The notes below the pieces were generated by a model. That model was not told the DNA's origin. It did no database searches and was given only the letters and a program-made list of their open reading frames with translations. Positions 9,116 to 17,306 of a stretch of DNA of 58,923 nucleotides are shown piece by piece (within the stretch, counting starts at the first letter, position 1; every line of letters begins with the position of its first letter). Both the position numbers and the translations under genes were made by a program. Source of the DNA: DASYTH01 sp035762905 (GTDB taxonomy: Bacteria; Actinomycetota; Actinomycetes; Mycobacteriales; Pseudonocardiaceae). The DNA is taken from NCBI RefSeq assembly GCF_035762905.1, contig NZ_DASUCC010000127.1, positions 1 to 58,923 on the forward strand, read 5' to 3'.

Positions 9116-9444
9116 TTCGGCTGGCTCCGCACGATCCTGGGAGTGGCGGCGCGGTAACCGTTGTCCGTGGCCGTCGGTGGTTCCTCGTACACGATCGCGG
9201 CGGGCGAACCGTTCCGGTACTTCAGGAGCAGGTTGACCTTGTCCGTCGTCAGGGGATCGAATGCGTGGTCGAAGTCTCTGGTGAGATTCGGCGCATCGCT
9301 ACCGTTGCCGGCATCGGTGATACCGCGGGCGACACCCAGCATTGCTCGCAGCAATGTCTGCTGGTCGCCGCTGAGTCCACTGTTCGGCAACCAGCCCTTG
9401 AGTTTCGCGGACAGGGCACTACTGTCTGGGTTGAAATCACTCAT
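9112..9444 (-). CDS. Putative RiPP precursor peptide for the radical SAM enzyme
   Basis: 110 aa and overlapping the radical SAM start. ATG 9444 is chosen because AAAGGTGGGGG lies just upstream; a GTG three codons earlier lies within that Shine-Dalgarno. Residues 1-55 are helical (LSGDQQTLLRAMLGVARGIT) and could serve as leader. Residues 56-110 contain DFDHAFDPLTTDKVNLLLKY, then a Pro/Thr/Arg-rich tail ending ATPRIVRSQPK. No Cys, Gly-Gly site or signal peptide is present. I recognise no named family; the precursor assignment rests on size, coupling and position, and a small partner protein remains possible. Confidence 0.65.
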   Translation of the reverse strand: MSDFNPDSSALSAKLKGWLPNSGLSGDQQTLLRAMLGVARGITDAGNGSDAPNLTRDFDHAFDPLTTDKVNLLLKYRNGSPAAIVYEEPPTATDNGYRAATPRIVRSQPK

Positions 9445-9473
9445 TGCCCCCACCTTTCAGAAATTGTCGAGAA

Positions 9474-12248
9474 TCATACTTGCGGGGAGTTTGCCAGTTT
9501 GGCGCGGGTTTCCTGGGCGTCGGTATGGCCAAGGCGATCGAGAATTTCGACCGATCGCTGCCAGGCGATGCGGGCCGACTCGTGATCGCCGGCATCGTCG
9601 TGGGTGTCACCGAGCGACGACAGCGCGACCGCTTCGAGGTATGGATAGCCGTACATACGGCACAGTCCGATCGCCGACTCGTAACATTCGATCGCGCGTG
9701 GGTGGTCGCCGAGGTGGTGATGGGCGTAGCCGATGCTGTGCCAGGTCTGGGCGGCACCGCGGTCGTCGCCGATCGTGGTCTGCAGTTCGAGAGCTTCCCG
9801 GCAGAAGCCGAGGGCGGCGTGGTAGTCGCCGTGCTGGGCGTGGAACCAGCCGATCGCGTTCAGCAGCTTGGCCTGTCCGGCCTGATGTCCGGCCGCGCGG
9901 AACAGGTCCAGTGCCTTCTCGGCGTGGTCGAACGCCTCGACGTTGCGCTGTTGCCGCTCGAGGTTCCAGGCGTGGTCGTACTCGACTCGGGCCTGACCGG
10001 CCAGGTCGCCCGCCGCCCGATACAGCTCGAGCGCGATGTCGAACCGGCGGCTGGCCTCTTCGTGCTCGTCGAACCAGACGTGCGCACAGCCCATCTGGTG
10101 GTGCGCGAAGGCCTGCCGGAACGGATCGTCGAGTCGCTCGGCGGCGGCGACCGCCACCGAGCAGGCCACCAGCATGTCGTGCCAATGTCCTTGGAAGCTG
10201 AGGAATCGTTGCATCGCCCAGGCCAGCTCCCAGACCTCGGCGTCGAGCTCGGCGGACTGGCGGATGGCGCCGAGCAGCACGCGGTGCTCGGCGTTGAACC
10301 AGGCCAGTGCCTGGTCGTTGTCGGCCATGGTCTCGGCCGAGACTCCCGGCAGGAGCCCGGTCAGCGCCGGCAGTTCCTTGCGATGTGGATCGAGCCGGGC
10401 GTCGGCGTGGTTGGCGCTGTGGATGTAGTGGACCAGCAGCCGCCGGTGCGCGGCGCGGCGGTCGTCTTCCGGGTCGAGCGCGGTGGCCTGCTCGGAGGCG
10501 TAGGCACGCAACAGGTCGTGGCACGCGTAGCGGCCGGGCCGGTGCTCGGTGAGCAGGTTGGTGCGGGCCAGCTCGGCGAGCAGGTGACGCGCGTTGCTGG
10601 TGGGCACCCCGGTGAGACTCGCCGCGGCGCGAACGCCGATGTCGGGTCCCGAGTGCAGGCCGATCAGCCGGAACAACCGCGCGGCCGGCTCGGTCAACTG
10701 CAGGTACGACCAGGAGAAGACCGCCCGCGGATCGGTCGTCGGATCGGCGTTGGCGAACTCGTCGAGGCCGCCGCGGGCGGCGCGAAGTTCGTCGGCCAGC
10801 GCCGCCAGCCGGAACCGGGGATGCGTGGCCGCGCGTGCGGCGACCACCGCGAGCGCCAGCGGCAGCCGGGCGCAGAGTTCGATGATCTCCTGCACCGCCA
10901 CGGGTTCCGCCGCGACGCGGTTGGCGCCCAGCCGGCCGGCGAGCAGCTCGTGTGACTCGCTGACGTCGAGCAGATCGATGTCCAGCGCGTGCGCTCCCTC
11001 GGCGACGACCAGGCTGGTGAGCAACGCCCGGCTGGTGATCAGGGCCAGGCTGCCCGGCGAGCCGGCGAGCAGCGGCCGCACCTGCTCGGCGGACCGCGCG
11101 TTGTCCAGGATCACCAGTACCCGCCGGTCGGCGAGCAGGCTGCGGTACAGCCCGACCTGGGCCTCGAAGCTCGCCGGAATGCGCTTGCCGGGCACCTCGA
11201 AGGCGTCCAGGAAACCCCGGACGGTCTCGGCCGGGGTGACCGGCGAGCCGGTCGGGTCGAACCCGCGCAGATTCGCGTAGAGCTGGCCGTCCGGAAACCG
11301 GTCCCGAACCCGGTGCGCCCAGTGCACGGCCAGCGCGGTCTTTCCGACCCCGGCGGTGCCGGATACCGCGACGATGCGCGTGGCCGAGTCGACGTCGATC
11401 AAACTGTCCAGCAGCCGCAGCTCGTCCTCGCGGCCGGCGAAGCCGTACAGGTCCGGCGGCAGCTGTGCGGGAGTCGCCAGCGGGTTCGTCCGCTCGGCCG
11501 CGGGAAGTTCGCCGCGCAGGATCGCCGAGTGCAGCTCGATGAGCTCCGGGCCGGGATCGGTGCCCAGTTCGTCGGCGAGCCGGCGCTTGATGCGGCCGAA
11601 GCGGTCGATCGCCTCGGCGTCGCGTCCGTCCGCGTGATATGCCCGGATGAGCAGCGCTTCGAGCGGTTCGGCAAGCGGGTACTCGTCGATCAGGTCGGGC
11701 AGCGTGCGGATCGCGTCGGTGGCCCGCCCGAGCGACAGCAGGACCGCGCCCAGATGCACGACCGCGTCCAGGCGTAGCCGGTACCAGCTTTCCCGAGTCT
11801 TGGTCACCCACTCGCCGGCGATCCCGGCGAGCGGCGGCCCCCGCCACAGGTCCAGTGCCTCGGCCAGCACGGTCGCCCGGTCCGCGTCGGCGGTGGTGCT
11901 GCCGGTGCCGCGCTCGACGAGCAGCGCGAAGCGGTGCAGGTCCACCAGATCCGGATCGATTTCCAGGACGTATCCGGCGCTCCGCTTGTCGATTCGCGCC
12001 TCCGTCCCGGTGATCTCGGTCGCCTGCTTAAGCAGGCGGCGGAGCTTACTTAGGTACGGATAAAGCACATCCCGGGCCATTGCCGGCGGGGAATCGTCCC
12101 ATACCCGATCGATCAGTGTCTCGACCGGCACCGGCCGGCCGACGTCGACCGCAAGTGCGGCCAGCACTCGTTGTTGCCGCGGGGCGCCGACATCCAGCAA
12201 CCGACCCGCCGCGTTGAGTTGAATCTCGCCGAACAGCCGGAACTCCAT
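9474..12248 (-). CDS. AfsR/SARP-family transcriptional activator with NB-ARC and TPR domains
   Basis: 924 aa with the full AfsR layout. An OmpR-type winged helix (about 1-95, MEFRLFGEIQL...RVLAALAVDVG) is followed by a bacterial transcriptional activation domain (100-245, ending RLADELGTDPGPELIELHSAIL). Then comes an NB-ARC ATPase with Walker A GTAGVGKTA at 297-305 and Walker B RVLVILDNA, and C-terminal TPRs (WHSIGYAHHHLGDHPRAIECYESAI). SARPs activate secondary-metabolite operons from direct repeats. ATG 12248 is preferred over ATG 12275 because GAGGG sits 8 nt upstream. The precursor gene starts 29 nt after the stop, so the regulator heads its own operon. Confidence 0.93.
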   Translation of the reverse strand: MEFRLFGEIQLNAAGRLLDVGAPRQQRVLAALAVDVGRPVPVETLIDRVWDDSPPAMARDVLYPYLSKLRRLLKQATEITGTEARIDKRSAGYVLEIDPDLVDLHRFALLVERGTGSTTADADRATVLAEALDLWRGPPLAGIAGEWVTKTRESWYRLRLDAVVHLGAVLLSLGRATDAIRTLPDLIDEYPLAEPLEALLIRAYHADGRDAEAIDRFGRIKRRLADELGTDPGPELIELHSAILRGELPAAERTNPLATPAQLPPDLYGFAGREDELRLLDSLIDVDSATRIVAVSGTAGVGKTALAVHWAHRVRDRFPDGQLYANLRGFDPTGSPVTPAETVRGFLDAFEVPGKRIPASFEAQVGLYRSLLADRRVLVILDNARSAEQVRPLLAGSPGSLALITSRALLTSLVVAEGAHALDIDLLDVSESHELLAGRLGANRVAAEPVAVQEIIELCARLPLALAVVAARAATHPRFRLAALADELRAARGGLDEFANADPTTDPRAVFSWSYLQLTEPAARLFRLIGLHSGPDIGVRAAASLTGVPTSNARHLLAELARTNLLTEHRPGRYACHDLLRAYASEQATALDPEDDRRAAHRRLLVHYIHSANHADARLDPHRKELPALTGLLPGVSAETMADNDQALAWFNAEHRVLLGAIRQSAELDAEVWELAWAMQRFLSFQGHWHDMLVACSVAVAAAERLDDPFRQAFAHHQMGCAHVWFDEHEEASRRFDIALELYRAAGDLAGQARVEYDHAWNLERQQRNVEAFDHAEKALDLFRAAGHQAGQAKLLNAIGWFHAQHGDYHAALGFCREALELQTTIGDDRGAAQTWHSIGYAHHHLGDHPRAIECYESAIGLCRMYGYPYLEAVALSSLGDTHDDAGDHESARIAWQRSVEILDRLGHTDAQETRAKLANSPQV

Positions 12249-12307
12249 GCAGCTGACCCTCGGTCGCCCACTCATGATTCGCGATCTCGTCGATGCTGCC
12301 TGCTTCT

Positions 12308-12325
12308 CAAGGTTGTCGCAAGGTT
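12308..12325. promoter_or_regulatory. Direct repeat resembling a SARP binding site
   Basis: CAAGGTT occurs at 12308-12314 and again at 12319-12325: two identical heptamers with a 4-bp spacer and an 11-bp period. This is the geometry SARP dimers use, one helical turn per protomer. It lies in the 168-bp gap between the AfsR-type gene and the divergent ECF sigma gene, so it could control either or both. Confidence 0.5.
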
Positions 12326-12416
12326 CACAACCAGGGCGTCGCGACATCGTGAGCCCACTGGGCCACCCCGGTGTTGAGGGAGAGGTATCGGCAGATCCGA
12401 TAAAGGGAGTGGAAAA

Positions 12417-13028
12417 ATGCCGGACAAGTCGGTAACAGCCCTGCTCGAAAGCGCCCGGCAGGGTACGGAGACGGCCTGGCGCGAAATCCTGCGCCGATAT
12501 TCCCCGCTGGTGTTCGCCGTGTGTCGTGATCATGGAATCTTCGGCACGGACGCCGACGACGTCAGCGGAAACGTCTGGCTCGGCCTGCTGACCGGCATGG
12601 TCACGATCCGCCGGCCGGAAGCGTTGCCCGGCTGGCTGATGACCGCGACCCGGCGCGAGTGCCTGCGCATGTTGCGGGACAAACGGCGCCAGATTCCGGA
12701 TGGCCGGGAGTTCTCCATCGGAACCGAGCCGGGCACCGACGTGCACCTGCTCGCCGAGGAGCGCCGTGGCGTCGTGCGCGGCGCGTTCGCGCAGCTCCCG
12801 CAGCGAGACCGGGACCTGCTGGCGATGCTGTTCGCCGACCCGCCGGCCACCTACGCGGAGATCAGCTCGAGCCTCGGCATCCCGCTCGGCGCGATCGGTC
12901 CGACCCGCCAGCGTTGTCTGGCCAGGGCACGCCGCATCCCTTCGATCGCGGCCCTGCTCGACGACGACGGCCATACCGCACTCCCCACGCCTCGGATACC
13001 TCTCCAGGGACGGCAGCAGGCCGGATAA
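12417..13028 (+). CDS. ECF-type RNA polymerase sigma factor
   Basis: 203 aa with sigma-70 region 2 at about 10-85 (AWREILRRYSPLVFAVCRDHGI, DADDVSGNVWLGLL, GWLMTATRRECLRMLRDKRR) and region 4 at about 120-180 (LPQRDRDLLAMLFADPPATYAEISSSLGIPLGAIGPTRQRCLARAR). It therefore fits the ECF group that lacks region 3. GGGAGTGG lies just upstream of ATG 12417. No anti-sigma or zinc-binding partner follows. It is divergent from the AfsR operon and shares its control region. Its target promoters are unknown. Confidence 0.9.
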   Translation: MPDKSVTALLESARQGTETAWREILRRYSPLVFAVCRDHGIFGTDADDVSGNVWLGLLTGMVTIRRPEALPGWLMTATRRECLRMLRDKRRQIPDGREFSIGTEPGTDVHLLAEERRGVVRGAFAQLPQRDRDLLAMLFADPPATYAEISSSLGIPLGAIGPTRQRCLARARRIPSIAALLDDDGHTALPTPRIPLQGRQQAG

Positions 13029-13109
13029 ATACCCGGACCCGGCCATCGGTGGGAACTGTCCGGCCAGTGGCCACTTGTCCGCTCACCCACGAAAGTGCGG
13101 AGGTTCGCC

Positions 13110-13838
13110 TTGGAACTTGGATTCCTGCAACTTGCCACGCTGTTCTGCCAAACGCTGGCGACCGGCCTCGACACCAGGCGCCGGCGCGCCCCCGATCCGG
13201 TGGACCCCCGGTACGAACTGATCGTCGCCATCGACACGGCCGGATCGGGCAGTTGGGACGATCTCACCCAGCTGCGGGCCCGGACGTTGCTCGACGAGCT
13301 GGTTCAGGCCGCGTTCCGGGCCGCCGGCATCCCGTGGCACAAGCTCCGTACGGAGGACCGGGGTGACGGCATGATCCTGTTCATCCCCGCGACCGTGCCG
13401 AAGACCCAGGTGCTCGACGCCGTGATCCCTTACCTGAGTGCCGGACTGCGGGATTGCAACCGCAGGCGCGGACAAGGGCCGCGGCTCAGGCTGCGGGTCG
13501 CCGTGCACGCCGGTGAGGTGCTGCACGGCCCGCTCGGCTGTGTCGGCACCGATCTGAACCTGACCTGCCGCCTGGTCAACAGCCGGCCGGTGTGCCGGGT
13601 GTTCACCCACCACCCGGACGCCGACCTGATCCTGATCGCCTCCGAAGCGATCTACCAGGCCATGGTCCGGCACAACCACCGCAACATCGACCCCGCCCGC
13701 TTCACCCGCGTTCACGTCGGCGTCAAGGAGGTCCGCGCGAAGGCCTGGATCCACATACCCGAACCGCGACGCGCAACCCCGCCGCGCACCCTCGCCCCCG
13801 CCGACCTCCGCTGGGTGACCTACCTGATCGGCAGATAG
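13110..13838 (+). CDS. Nucleotidyl-cyclase-fold protein
   Basis: 242 aa. The core matches the class III cyclase homology domain: ELIVAIDTAGSG (first metal Asp position), TEDRGDGMILFIP (second), then RVAVHAGEVLHGPLGCVGTDLNLTCRLVNS, which aligns with the typical HxGxVxxGxxG...VNxAxRL stretch. An N-terminal extension and a C-terminal Pro/Arg tail flank it. TTG 13110 is chosen because GGAGG lies 6 nt upstream; GTG 13095 has no ribosome site. Whether it makes a cyclic nucleotide or is a degenerate signalling domain is not settled. Its last 19 bp overlap the convergent membrane-protein gene. Confidence 0.72.
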   Translation: MELGFLQLATLFCQTLATGLDTRRRRAPDPVDPRYELIVAIDTAGSGSWDDLTQLRARTLLDELVQAAFRAAGIPWHKLRTEDRGDGMILFIPATVPKTQVLDAVIPYLSAGLRDCNRRRGQGPRLRLRVAVHAGEVLHGPLGCVGTDLNLTCRLVNSRPVCRVFTHHPDADLILIASEAIYQAMVRHNHRNIDPARFTRVHVGVKEVRAKAWIHIPEPRRATPPRTLAPADLRWVTYLIGR

Positions 13839-14557
13839 GAACCGATGTCCGCCAAGGCAAGGAGCACCTCGCGATCGATGGTCCCGGTCGCCACGTCGGC
13901 CTCACCGATCACCCGGGCGGCGGCCCCGTCCCGGCGAATGTGGTAGTGCTGCCCGGTGATCTCGACGCCGGCCAGATCCAGTACCGCGGAAACGGGCAGC
14001 GGACGAACATCCCCGCTGCCACCGACGTCCTCCACCTCCTGGAACGCACTGGCCTGCGCGGCGGTCCGAAACCCGATCCGCACGACGGAGACGACGGCCG
14101 CGTTTCCCTGCCCGTCACCGACGAGGAGCATCATGCCGGCCAGGGAGGTGCACGGAGTCCGGGTCAGGAACTGCCGAACCCGACCCGTGGCGGAGGCCAC
14201 ACACGCCACCCCGGTCTCGATCTTTCGGTTCAGCTCCTTGAACTTCACCCGGCTCCACGCCTCGTTCGCCCGCCCCTGCCGGGCCGACTTCCGCCCCTCG
14301 GCGCGGCGGGTGCTGAGGTCGCGGCCCGGCAGCGAGTCGACCACGTCCCGAGAAAGGTTGCCCGGAACACTCCCGGCCGCCGTGCCACCGCCGCCGCTCG
14401 CACCCAGCCCGCCCGCCCCCACCGCCCCACCCCCACCGGCCAGGGCCACCGCGGCCAGCACCGCGAGGACGGCTCCGCCGCCACCCTTGCCACCGCCCTT
14501 GCCGCCACCGCCGGCCAACGGATACTTCGTCCCATCCGGTCTGGTACGGAACTCCAT
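13820..14557 (-). CDS. Gly-rich single-pass membrane protein, function unknown
   Basis: 245 aa. A short start (MEFRTRPDGTKYPLAGGGG) leads into a Gly/Lys-rich linker and a hydrophobic segment (GAVLAVLAAVALAGGGGAV), then another Gly run. The rest is a soluble domain with AEGRKSARQGRANEAWSRVKFKEL and FLTRTPCTSLAGMMLLVGD, ending in a region that mentions no known motif. ATG 14557 has GAGGGGG about 8 nt upstream. The start LAGGGGKGGGKGGGG is low-complexity. It converges on, and overlaps by 19 bp, the cyclase-fold gene, so the two may be linked in function. No family is recognised. Confidence 0.75.
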   Translation of the reverse strand: MEFRTRPDGTKYPLAGGGGKGGGKGGGGAVLAVLAAVALAGGGGAVGAGGLGASGGGGTAAGSVPGNLSRDVVDSLPGRDLSTRRAEGRKSARQGRANEAWSRVKFKELNRKIETGVACVASATGRVRQFLTRTPCTSLAGMMLLVGDGQGNAAVVSVVRIGFRTAAQASAFQEVEDVGGSGDVRPLPVSAVLDLAGVEITGQHYHIRRDGAAARVIGEADVATGTIDREVLLALADIGSYLPIR

Positions 14558-14711
14558 CAGACAGCCCCCTCGCATCGGCAGCTGACGTCGATGCCGGCCA
14601 TTACACCACCGGCATCGAGGTTCCACACTGGACAGAATGCCGTCGAATGGACGGAACCCGGCCACAAGCCACCCGTCGATCTTCGCCGAAAGCACGCCGC
14701 GCGATCCGGCG

Positions 14712-15488
14712 ATGGGCAACACTGGCGCGGTGCTTCGCCGACTGCTTCCCGTGTTGTTGCTGCTGCTGACCGGATGCGGCGGTGGTGCGCCGGCCGCGGC
14801 CGCCGATCCGGTCGAACTGCTGGACCGGTGGCGGGACGCGATGGCGCACCAGGGATCGGTGCGGTTCGAGGTGGACACCCGGGCCGAGGGACGTGACCCG
14901 TGGCACACCACCTGGTCGGGTGTGTTGCACCTGGCCACGAGCGGATTCCTCGGCACCACCAAGGATTCCGACGTCACGATGCGGCATGAGTCGAAGTACG
15001 GCCGGTCCGGCTACCACGTGGTGGACTTCGACGACACCCGGGAGACCTACGTCGAGCACACCCGGTTGCGGCTGCCGGTGGGCAAGTCGTTCGTCCGGCT
15101 CGACCGGGACACCCAGGTGCCCTGGGTCTGGGACCTGACCCGCCAGATCAGCATGGACAGCAACGACTTTCACCCCAGCGCGCTGTTCGGCGACCTGGAC
15201 CGGGACACGCTGCGGCTGGTGGCGGCCACCGGCGACCGTTATGTGCTCGCCGCCGGCCGGGCGGAGGAGTCCAACCCGGCCACCTCGGCCAGCAGCGAGG
15301 TGACGCTGACCGTGTGGACCGACGACGCGGACCGGGTGACCCGGGCCGAGCAGTCGTCGGTCGGCGAGGACCGCCAGCAGCACCACACCACGACGGTGTT
15401 CGCCGACTGGGGCGCCGCCCCGCCTGTCCGCCGCCCGCCGGCGGACACGGTGGCCGGCATGGCGGAAGTGACCTGGTCACCGCGCTGA
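14712..15488 (+). CDS. Secreted lipoprotein, LppX/LprG-like
   Basis: 258 aa from ATG 14712. A signal peptide (LRRLLPVLLLLL) ends in the lipobox LLTGC, so the mature protein should be lipid-anchored outside the membrane. The mature part starts VELLDRWRDAMAHQGSVRFEVDT and alternates beta strands, as in the LppX/LprA/LprG fold that holds lipids or glycolipids. A second copy of this general kind lies at 51141-51929. A GTG at 14730 would also work as start. It is divergent from the Gly-rich membrane-protein gene. Confidence 0.75.
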   Translation: MGNTGAVLRRLLPVLLLLLTGCGGGAPAAAADPVELLDRWRDAMAHQGSVRFEVDTRAEGRDPWHTTWSGVLHLATSGFLGTTKDSDVTMRHESKYGRSGYHVVDFDDTRETYVEHTRLRLPVGKSFVRLDRDTQVPWVWDLTRQISMDSNDFHPSALFGDLDRDTLRLVAATGDRYVLAAGRAEESNPATSASSEVTLTVWTDDADRVTRAEQSSVGEDRQQHHTTTVFADWGAAPPVRRPPADTVAGMAEVTWSPR

Positions 15489-15500
15489 CCGACCCCGGCG

Positions 15501-15549
15501 TTGCGTCCAATATTACCTAGCTCTACTATGCATCGTGCTGCTAGGGGTA
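15501..15549 (+). promoter_or_regulatory. padR promoter with overlapping inverted repeat
   Basis: TTGCGT (15501-15506) and TACTAT (15524-15529) form a good sigma-70-type promoter with a 17-bp spacer. An inverted repeat overlaps it: CCTAGC at 15516-15521 and GCTAGG at 15540-15545, extended outward to TACC and GGTA. PadR proteins commonly repress their own operon at such sites. Confidence 0.6.
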
Positions 15550-15570
15550 TCGGACATACGTGGAGGTCGG

Positions 15571-15939
15571 GTGAAGGTCACCAAGGATCTCGTGGCCGCA
15601 TCGGCGACGCCGATGGTGTTAGGCATCCTGGCCGGAGGGGACAGCTACGGCTACGCCATCCTGCGGCGGATCAACGAGCTGTCCGGGGGCGAGTTGGACT
15701 GGACCGAGGGGTTGCTCTATCCGTTGCTGCACCGGTTGGAGCGGTTGGGCTATGTGGAGTCGAGTTGGCAGGCGGTGGCGGGGGAGCGGCGCCGCAAGTA
15801 CTACCGGATCACTCGCAGCGGCGTGGCCGAGCTGGCCGAGCAACGCCGGCAGTGGGACACGGTTGTTGGCGCACTCAAGCAGATCTGGCGTGGCGACGCC
15901 CGCCCGATGATCACGATTCCGGTGGGGAGCTTCGCATGA
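15571..15939 (+). CDS. PadR-family transcriptional regulator
   Basis: 122 aa, the size of short PadR repressors. The winged helix is clear: VLGILAGGDSYGYAILRRINEL, EGLLYPLLHRLERLGYVESSW and the wing ERRRKYYRIT. GTG 15571 is preferred over the upstream TTG because GGAGG lies 5 nt before it. The stop overlaps the next start (ATGA), the usual pairing of a PadR regulator with a membrane protein of the permease-prefix type, and suggests control of envelope or export functions. Confidence 0.93.
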   Translation: MKVTKDLVAASATPMVLGILAGGDSYGYAILRRINELSGGELDWTEGLLYPLLHRLERLGYVESSWQAVAGERRRKYYRITRSGVAELAEQRRQWDTVVGALKQIWRGDARPMITIPVGSFA

Positions 15940-17306
15940 CCGACCGTCAGGACGAGCTGGAGGCGCAGTTCGCGCAGTGGCGGCAGTACGTGCAGCGCCG
16001 CCCGCAGCTGCACGGCTCCGATGCCGAGGAACTCGAGGATCATCTGCGGGGTTCGGTCGCGGAGCTGCTCGCCGCCGGGCTGCACGCCGATGAGGCGTTT
16101 CTGGTCGCGGTCAAGCGCATGGGCAGCCTGGACGAGCTGTCCCGTGAGTTCGCCAGGGAGCATTCGGAGCGGCTGTGGAAACAGCTGGTGCTGACCGGCC
16201 AACCTGAGGACGGTCCGGTCGCGGAGCGGCGGTCGCGGCGGGATCTGCTCGTCATGGTCGGCGCCGCGGCGGGGGCGGCGGTGTCGGTCAAGGTGCCGGC
16301 CCTGTTCGGTCTCGGCTTCGACGAGGACGGCGCGTTCTATGCGACCAACTTCAGCCTGTTCGCGCTGCCCTGGCTGGCCGGGTTTCTGGCCTGGCGCCGG
16401 CAGGCCAGCAAGGCGCTGATCGGCGTGCTGGTGGCGTTGTTCGTGCTGGGTGCCGTGGGAGCCAACGTCTACTCGCTCGGCGATGAGTCGCAGTCGTTGG
16501 TGTTGACCAGTATCCATCTGCCAATCGCGTTGTGGTTCGTGGTCGGTCTGGCCTATGTGGCCGATGAGTTGCGCGCGCCGCGCCGGCGGATGGACTTCAT
16601 CCGGTTCACCGGGGAATGGTTCGTCTACTACGTCCTCATCGCGCTCGGCGGCGGGGTACTGGTCGCCTTCACGCTGGGGACGTTCGAGGCGATCGGGGTC
16701 TCGCCGGAAGACTTCGTCGTGCAGTGGCTCATTCCGTGCGGAGCGGCGGCCGCGGTGGTGGTGGCCGGGTGGCTGGTCGAGGCGAAACAGAGCGTGGTGG
16801 AGAACATCGCCCCGGTGCTGACCCGACTGTTCACCCCGCTGTTCGCTGCGGCCCTGCTGGCTTTCCTGGTCGCCGTGGGGGTCACCAGCGACGGTATCGA
16901 CGTCGAGCGGGACGCGTTGATCCTGTTCGACCTGCTGCTGGTCGTGGTGCTGGGATTGTTGCTCTACACCATCTCGGCCCGCGACCCGTTGGCCCCGCCC
17001 GCACTCTTCGACAAGCTTCAGCTCGCCCTCGTGGTCAGCGCCCTGGCCATCGACGTGCTGGTGCTGCTGGAGATCGTCGGGCGGATCACCGAGTTCGGCA
17101 CCACGCCGAACAAGGCGGCCGCCCTGGGCGAGAACGTGATCCTGCTGGCGAACCTCGCCTGGTCGGCCTGGCTGCTGCTCGGTCTGCTCCGCCGCACCAC
17201 CCCGTTCGCCACCCTGGAACGCTGGCAAACCACCTATCTTCCGGTGTTCGCCGGGTGGGCCTGGATCGTGGTCCTGATCTTCCCCCCGGTGTTCGACTAT
17301 CTCTGA
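15936..17306 (+). CDS. Permease-prefix-domain integral membrane protein
   Basis: 456 aa. The N-terminal 100 residues (DELEAQFAQWRQYVQRRPQLHGSDAEELEDHLRGSVAEL, then MGSLDELSREFAREHSERLWKQL) match the helical prefix domain found on proteins encoded next to PadR regulators. It is followed by roughly ten hydrophobic segments between residues 110 and 455. No ATPase or transporter signature motif is seen. Its coupling to padR suggests a regulated membrane function; the substrate is unknown. The last 10 bp overlap the convergent acetyltransferase gene. Confidence 0.85.
   Translation: MTDRQDELEAQFAQWRQYVQRRPQLHGSDAEELEDHLRGSVAELLAAGLHADEAFLVAVKRMGSLDELSREFAREHSERLWKQLVLTGQPEDGPVAERRSRRDLLVMVGAAAGAAVSVKVPALFGLGFDEDGAFYATNFSLFALPWLAGFLAWRRQASKALIGVLVALFVLGAVGANVYSLGDESQSLVLTSIHLPIALWFVVGLAYVADELRAPRRRMDFIRFTGEWFVYYVLIALGGGVLVAFTLGTFEAIGVSPEDFVVQWLIPCGAAAAVVVAGWLVEAKQSVVENIAPVLTRLFTPLFAAALLAFLVAVGVTSDGIDVERDALILFDLLLVVVLGLLLYTISARDPLAPPALFDKLQLALVVSALAIDVLVLLEIVGRITEFGTTPNKAAALGENVILLANLAWSAWLLLGLLRRTTPFATLERWQTTYLPVFAGWAWIVVLIFPPVFDYL

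Noticed and set aside
12249..13046. Extension of the AfsR frame upstream across the sigma gene
   Set aside because: The extra 266 residues are antisense to a clear ECF sigma gene; the SARP N-terminus MEFRLFGEIQL starts at 12248.
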